This document shows, piece after piece, positions 61,642 to 64,000 of a stretch of 64,000 bases of DNA. Each line of letters starts with the position of its first letter. Position 1 is the first letter of the stretch. Made by a program: the position numbers and the translations under genes. The notes under the pieces were generated by a model, which ran no database searches, was not told the origin of the DNA, and saw only the letters and a program-made list of their open reading frames with translations. Origin of the DNA: Flavobacterium lacus (GTDB lineage: Bacteria; Bacteroidota; Bacteroidia; Flavobacteriales; Flavobacteriaceae); the NCBI RefSeq assembly GCF_003268815.1, contig NZ_QLSV01000003.1:62001-126000 (forward strand), given 5' to 3'.

Positions 61642-62940
61642 ATGAACAATCTCGTTTGGTTTCGAAATGATTTAAGAGTGAACGATAATACTTCACTTTT
61701 TAAGGCTTGTAAAAAGTCAGGTAAAGTAGTTGGTGTTTACTTTTTAGACCCAAGACAGTTTGAAACAAATAAATATGGTTTCAAGAAAACCGAAAAATAT
61801 CGAGCTAAATTCCTTTTGGAAACGCTTCGCAATTTGAAAAATAATTTAGCAGAAAAAAATATCTCCTTGCATATCTATCACGATTTGCCGGAAAATATAA
61901 TGCCGACATTGATTGCAGACTATTCCATTTCAACTATTTTTCTTCAGAAAGAATGGACAAAAGACGAAATCAAAGTCAATTGCAATGTCAATGACAATTG
62001 CAATTTCAAAAATCAAAATTCAAAAGTTGAATGGGTGGAATCGTACGACCAACTTTTATTTCATCCCGACGATATTCCTTATACTGATTTTTCGAAAATA
62101 CCTGAAGTTTTTACAGAGTTTAGAAAAAAATGTGAAAAAGAAAGTAAAATTCGTACTTGTGTAGAAATTGCGTCAAAACCGATTGAAAACCTGATTGAAA
62201 CTTCCAATCTGATTCCGAGTTTAGAAGAGTTGGGGTTAGAATCATTTAAACTGCATAAAAATACTGCCTTCCCTTTCCGAGGTGGCGAAACTGCAGCTTT
62301 AAAAAGAATGGAGCAGTACTTTTTTGAAACCGAAAATTTATCGCAATACAAAAAAACACGAAATGGTTTGATTGGTTCTGATTACAGTTCGAAATTTTCA
62401 GCTTGGTTGGCCAATGGTAGTATTTCTGCTCGAACCATTTACTGGGAAGTTCAAAATTACGAGCGTGAAATTTGTAAAAATGAAGATACGTATTGGTTAA
62501 TTTTCGAATTAATTTGGCGAGATTATTTCAAATATATTTCGCTAAAACACGGTGAAAAGATTTTCAAGTTAGAAGGAATTTTAGGAAAAGACTACGAATG
62601 GAAATTCAACGACAAAGCATTACGCCAATGGATTAATGGCAATACACGCGAACCTTTTGTGAACGCCAACATGATTGAATTGCAGCAAACCGGTTTTATG
62701 AGCAATCGCGGCCGACAAAATGTGGCGAGTTATTGGGCCAAAGAATGGGAACAAGATTGGCGAGTAGCGGCAGCTTACTTTGAAAGTATGTTGATTGATT
62801 ATGATGTACATTCGAATTATGGGAATTGGATGTATAATTCAGGCGTTGGAAATGATCCAAGAGATCGAAAATTCAACATCCAACGACAAGCGGAAATGTA
62901 TGATGCAGATGGAAAATATCAAAAACTTTGGCTAAAATGA
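61642..62940 (+). CDS. Cryptochrome/photolyase of the DASH type
   Basis: This 432-residue flavoprotein starts LVWFRNDLRVNDNTSL, the photolyase N-terminal signature. The FAD domain has AFPFRGGETAALKRMEQYF, TRNGLIGSDYSSKFSAWLANGSISARTIYWEV (in parts), WRDYFKYISLKHG and the C-terminal block GFMSNRGRQNVASYW. The late DYDVHSNYGNWMYNSGVGNDPRDRKFN is characteristic of CRY-DASH. These use blue light and FAD, with MTHF as antenna, to repair single-stranded cyclobutane dimers. The stop codon overlaps the next start as ATGA at 62937. Confidence 0.93.
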   Translation: MNNLVWFRNDLRVNDNTSLFKACKKSGKVVGVYFLDPRQFETNKYGFKKTEKYRAKFLLETLRNLKNNLAEKNISLHIYHDLPENIMPTLIADYSISTIFLQKEWTKDEIKVNCNVNDNCNFKNQNSKVEWVESYDQLLFHPDDIPYTDFSKIPEVFTEFRKKCEKESKIRTCVEIASKPIENLIETSNLIPSLEELGLESFKLHKNTAFPFRGGETAALKRMEQYFFETENLSQYKKTRNGLIGSDYSSKFSAWLANGSISARTIYWEVQNYEREICKNEDTYWLIFELIWRDYFKYISLKHGEKIFKLEGILGKDYEWKFNDKALRQWINGNTREPFVNANMIELQQTGFMSNRGRQNVASYWAKEWEQDWRVAAAYFESMLIDYDVHSNYGNWMYNSGVGNDPRDRKFNIQRQAEMYDADGKYQKLWLK

Positions 62941-64000
62941 AGCAACTTCGATTACTTCTCGGCGACCAACTAAATTATAACCATACTTGGTTTCAACAAA
63001 CCGATGAAAATATAATTTATCTGATGGCAGAAATGCGTCAGGAAACCGATTATGTGAAACATCACATTCAAAAAGTGGTTGCTTTCTTTTTGAGTATGCG
63101 AAATTTTGCTTCGGATATAGAAAATAAAGGTCATCGCGTCATTTATTTTGAGATTGATGATGCTAATAACCCTCAAAATTTAGAAGTATTAATTCAACAC
63201 ATAATCAAGGAACATTCCATTAAAAAATTCGAGTATCAATTGCCGGATGAATATCGGTTGGATGAACAATTAAAGCAAATTTGCCAAAAACTTACCATCT
63301 CAACCGAGGTTTTTGATACTGACCATTTTTATACGACAAGAACCGAATTAGCCGAATTTTTTCAAGGCAAAAAAATGCTTTTAATGGAAAACTTCTACCG
63401 AATGATGCGAAAAAAGCATGATATTTTGATGGTTGGAGCGAACCCCGTTGGAAATCAATGGAATTTTGATCACGATAATCGAAAAAAGTACAAAGGCGAA
63501 GTTCCGATTCCAAATGCGAAAATTTTTCCCAAAAAAGTGACAGAAATTATTCATCAATTAAACAAAATGGAAGTCAAAACCTTTGGTTCGATTGATGTGG
63601 AAAAATTTAATTGGCCAACTTCAAGACTAGAATGTTTGGAACAATTGGATTATTTCTGTCGCCATTTATTAAAACACTTTGGCGATTACGAAGATGCAAT
63701 GCACACGGATGAAAAATTTTTATTTCATTCGCGTTTGTCGTTTGCAATGAATTCCAAAATGGTTTCGCCGAAGGAAGTGGTTGAACAGGTTGTGAAATAT
63801 TTTCACCAGAACGAAAACGAAATCACCATTTCACAAGTGGAGGGTTTCGTACGACAAATTTTAGGTTGGCGAGAATATATACGTGGAATTTATTGGAAAG
63901 AAATGCCTAAATATTCGGAAATGAATGCATTGGAAAATTACAATAAACTACCTGATTTTTATTGGACGGGAAATACGAAAATGAATTGCATGCAAAAAGC
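62937..64000 (+). CDS. Deoxyribodipyrimidine photolyase-related protein (FeS-BCP type), 3' end cut by the window
   Basis: The ATG at 62937 overlaps the CRY-DASH stop (ATGA), and the frame stays open to the window end, so about 354 residues are visible. The N-terminal part, LRLLLGDQLNYNHTWF, then MAEMRQETDYVKHHIQKVVAFFLSMRNFA (in parts), matches the DPRP family of photolyases. FLFHSRLSFAMNSKMVSPKEVV and GFVRQILGWREYIRGIYW belong to the FAD domain. In this family the C-terminal domain carries a 4Fe-4S cluster and lies beyond the window. The likely job is (6-4) or CPD photoproduct repair. Confidence 0.88.
   Translation, partial: MKQLRLLLGDQLNYNHTWFQQTDENIIYLMAEMRQETDYVKHHIQKVVAFFLSMRNFASDIENKGHRVIYFEIDDANNPQNLEVLIQHIIKEHSIKKFEYQLPDEYRLDEQLKQICQKLTISTEVFDTDHFYTTRTELAEFFQGKKMLLMENFYRMMRKKHDILMVGANPVGNQWNFDHDNRKKYKGEVPIPNAKIFPKKVTEIIHQLNKMEVKTFGSIDVEKFNWPTSRLECLEQLDYFCRHLLKHFGDYEDAMHTDEKFLFHSRLSFAMNSKMVSPKEVVEQVVKYFHQNENEITISQVEGFVRQILGWREYIRGIYWKEMPKYSEMNALENYNKLPDFYWTGNTKMNCMQK

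Overview
The window is an AT-rich chromosomal segment from a gliding member of the Flavobacteriaceae, most likely Flavobacterium or a close relative. The evidence is the complete sprC-sprD-sprB-sprF gliding/type IX secretion (T9SS) adhesin locus, T9SS type B C-terminal domains, Bacteroidota-only families (DUF4175, DUF4837, lipoprotein OmpH), kynurenine 3-monooxygenase, and promoter-like TAnnTTTG boxes just upstream of many start codons in place of strong Shine-Dalgarno sites. Nothing suggests a plasmid or phage. Most of the content is core genome with a few accessory islets.

Layout. 1-720: tail of an unknown gene, then a ParE/RelE-type toxin with a DUF2683-like antitoxin. 760-7514 (minus): an ElaA-like acetyltransferase, a DUF4837 lipoprotein, a four-LysM lytic transglycosylase, phosphoglycerate kinase, and a 639-aa protein that joins the SprB N-terminal module to a SPOR-like C-terminus. 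7730-9266 (plus): DNA polymerase III delta' and a DoxX-like membrane protein. 9290-19264 (minus): a PIF1-like helicase, OmpH, a methyltransferase, mnmG, ybeY and DUF4175. Three parS-like ParB sites flank mnmG. 19372-24482 (plus): an AlkB-type hydroxylase, gltX, an unknown membrane/outer-membrane pair and a CNNM/CBS protein. 24529-28283: a beta-barrel protein, an SPFH protein and glnS.

28656-46229 is the gliding locus: SprC (Ig-like repeats plus CTD), SprD (PorP/SprF barrel plus SPOR-like end), SprB (3746-aa mobile adhesin), SprF, and then folB. A tRNA-Cys follows. Its 3' half and terminator recur twice more in degraded form, and the two degraded copies bracket an islet (about 46.5-48.1 kb) that carries higBA and a secreted 216-aa protein resembling only the C-terminal periplasmic domains of the T9SS motor protein GldM.

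48140-64000: a LolE/FtsX-like permease, a NamZ (DUF1343) lipoprotein, a YkgJ-type cysteine-cluster protein, a methyltransferase, TonB-C and DUF2059 proteins, queE, a HerA-like ATPase, a cupin, a DUF3999/DUF2339 membrane pair, kmo, and a light-repair cluster. That cluster holds a flavin reductase, a 47-aa DUF2256 protein, CRY-DASH and an FeS-type photolyase-related protein cut by the window end.

Most notable are the GldM-like orphan in its tRNA-derived islet, the SprB/SPOR chimera, the parS cluster embedded in the ends of ybeY and mnmG, and the hairpin between sprB and sprF. All family assignments come from reading motifs and remembered family sequences; no database search was run.
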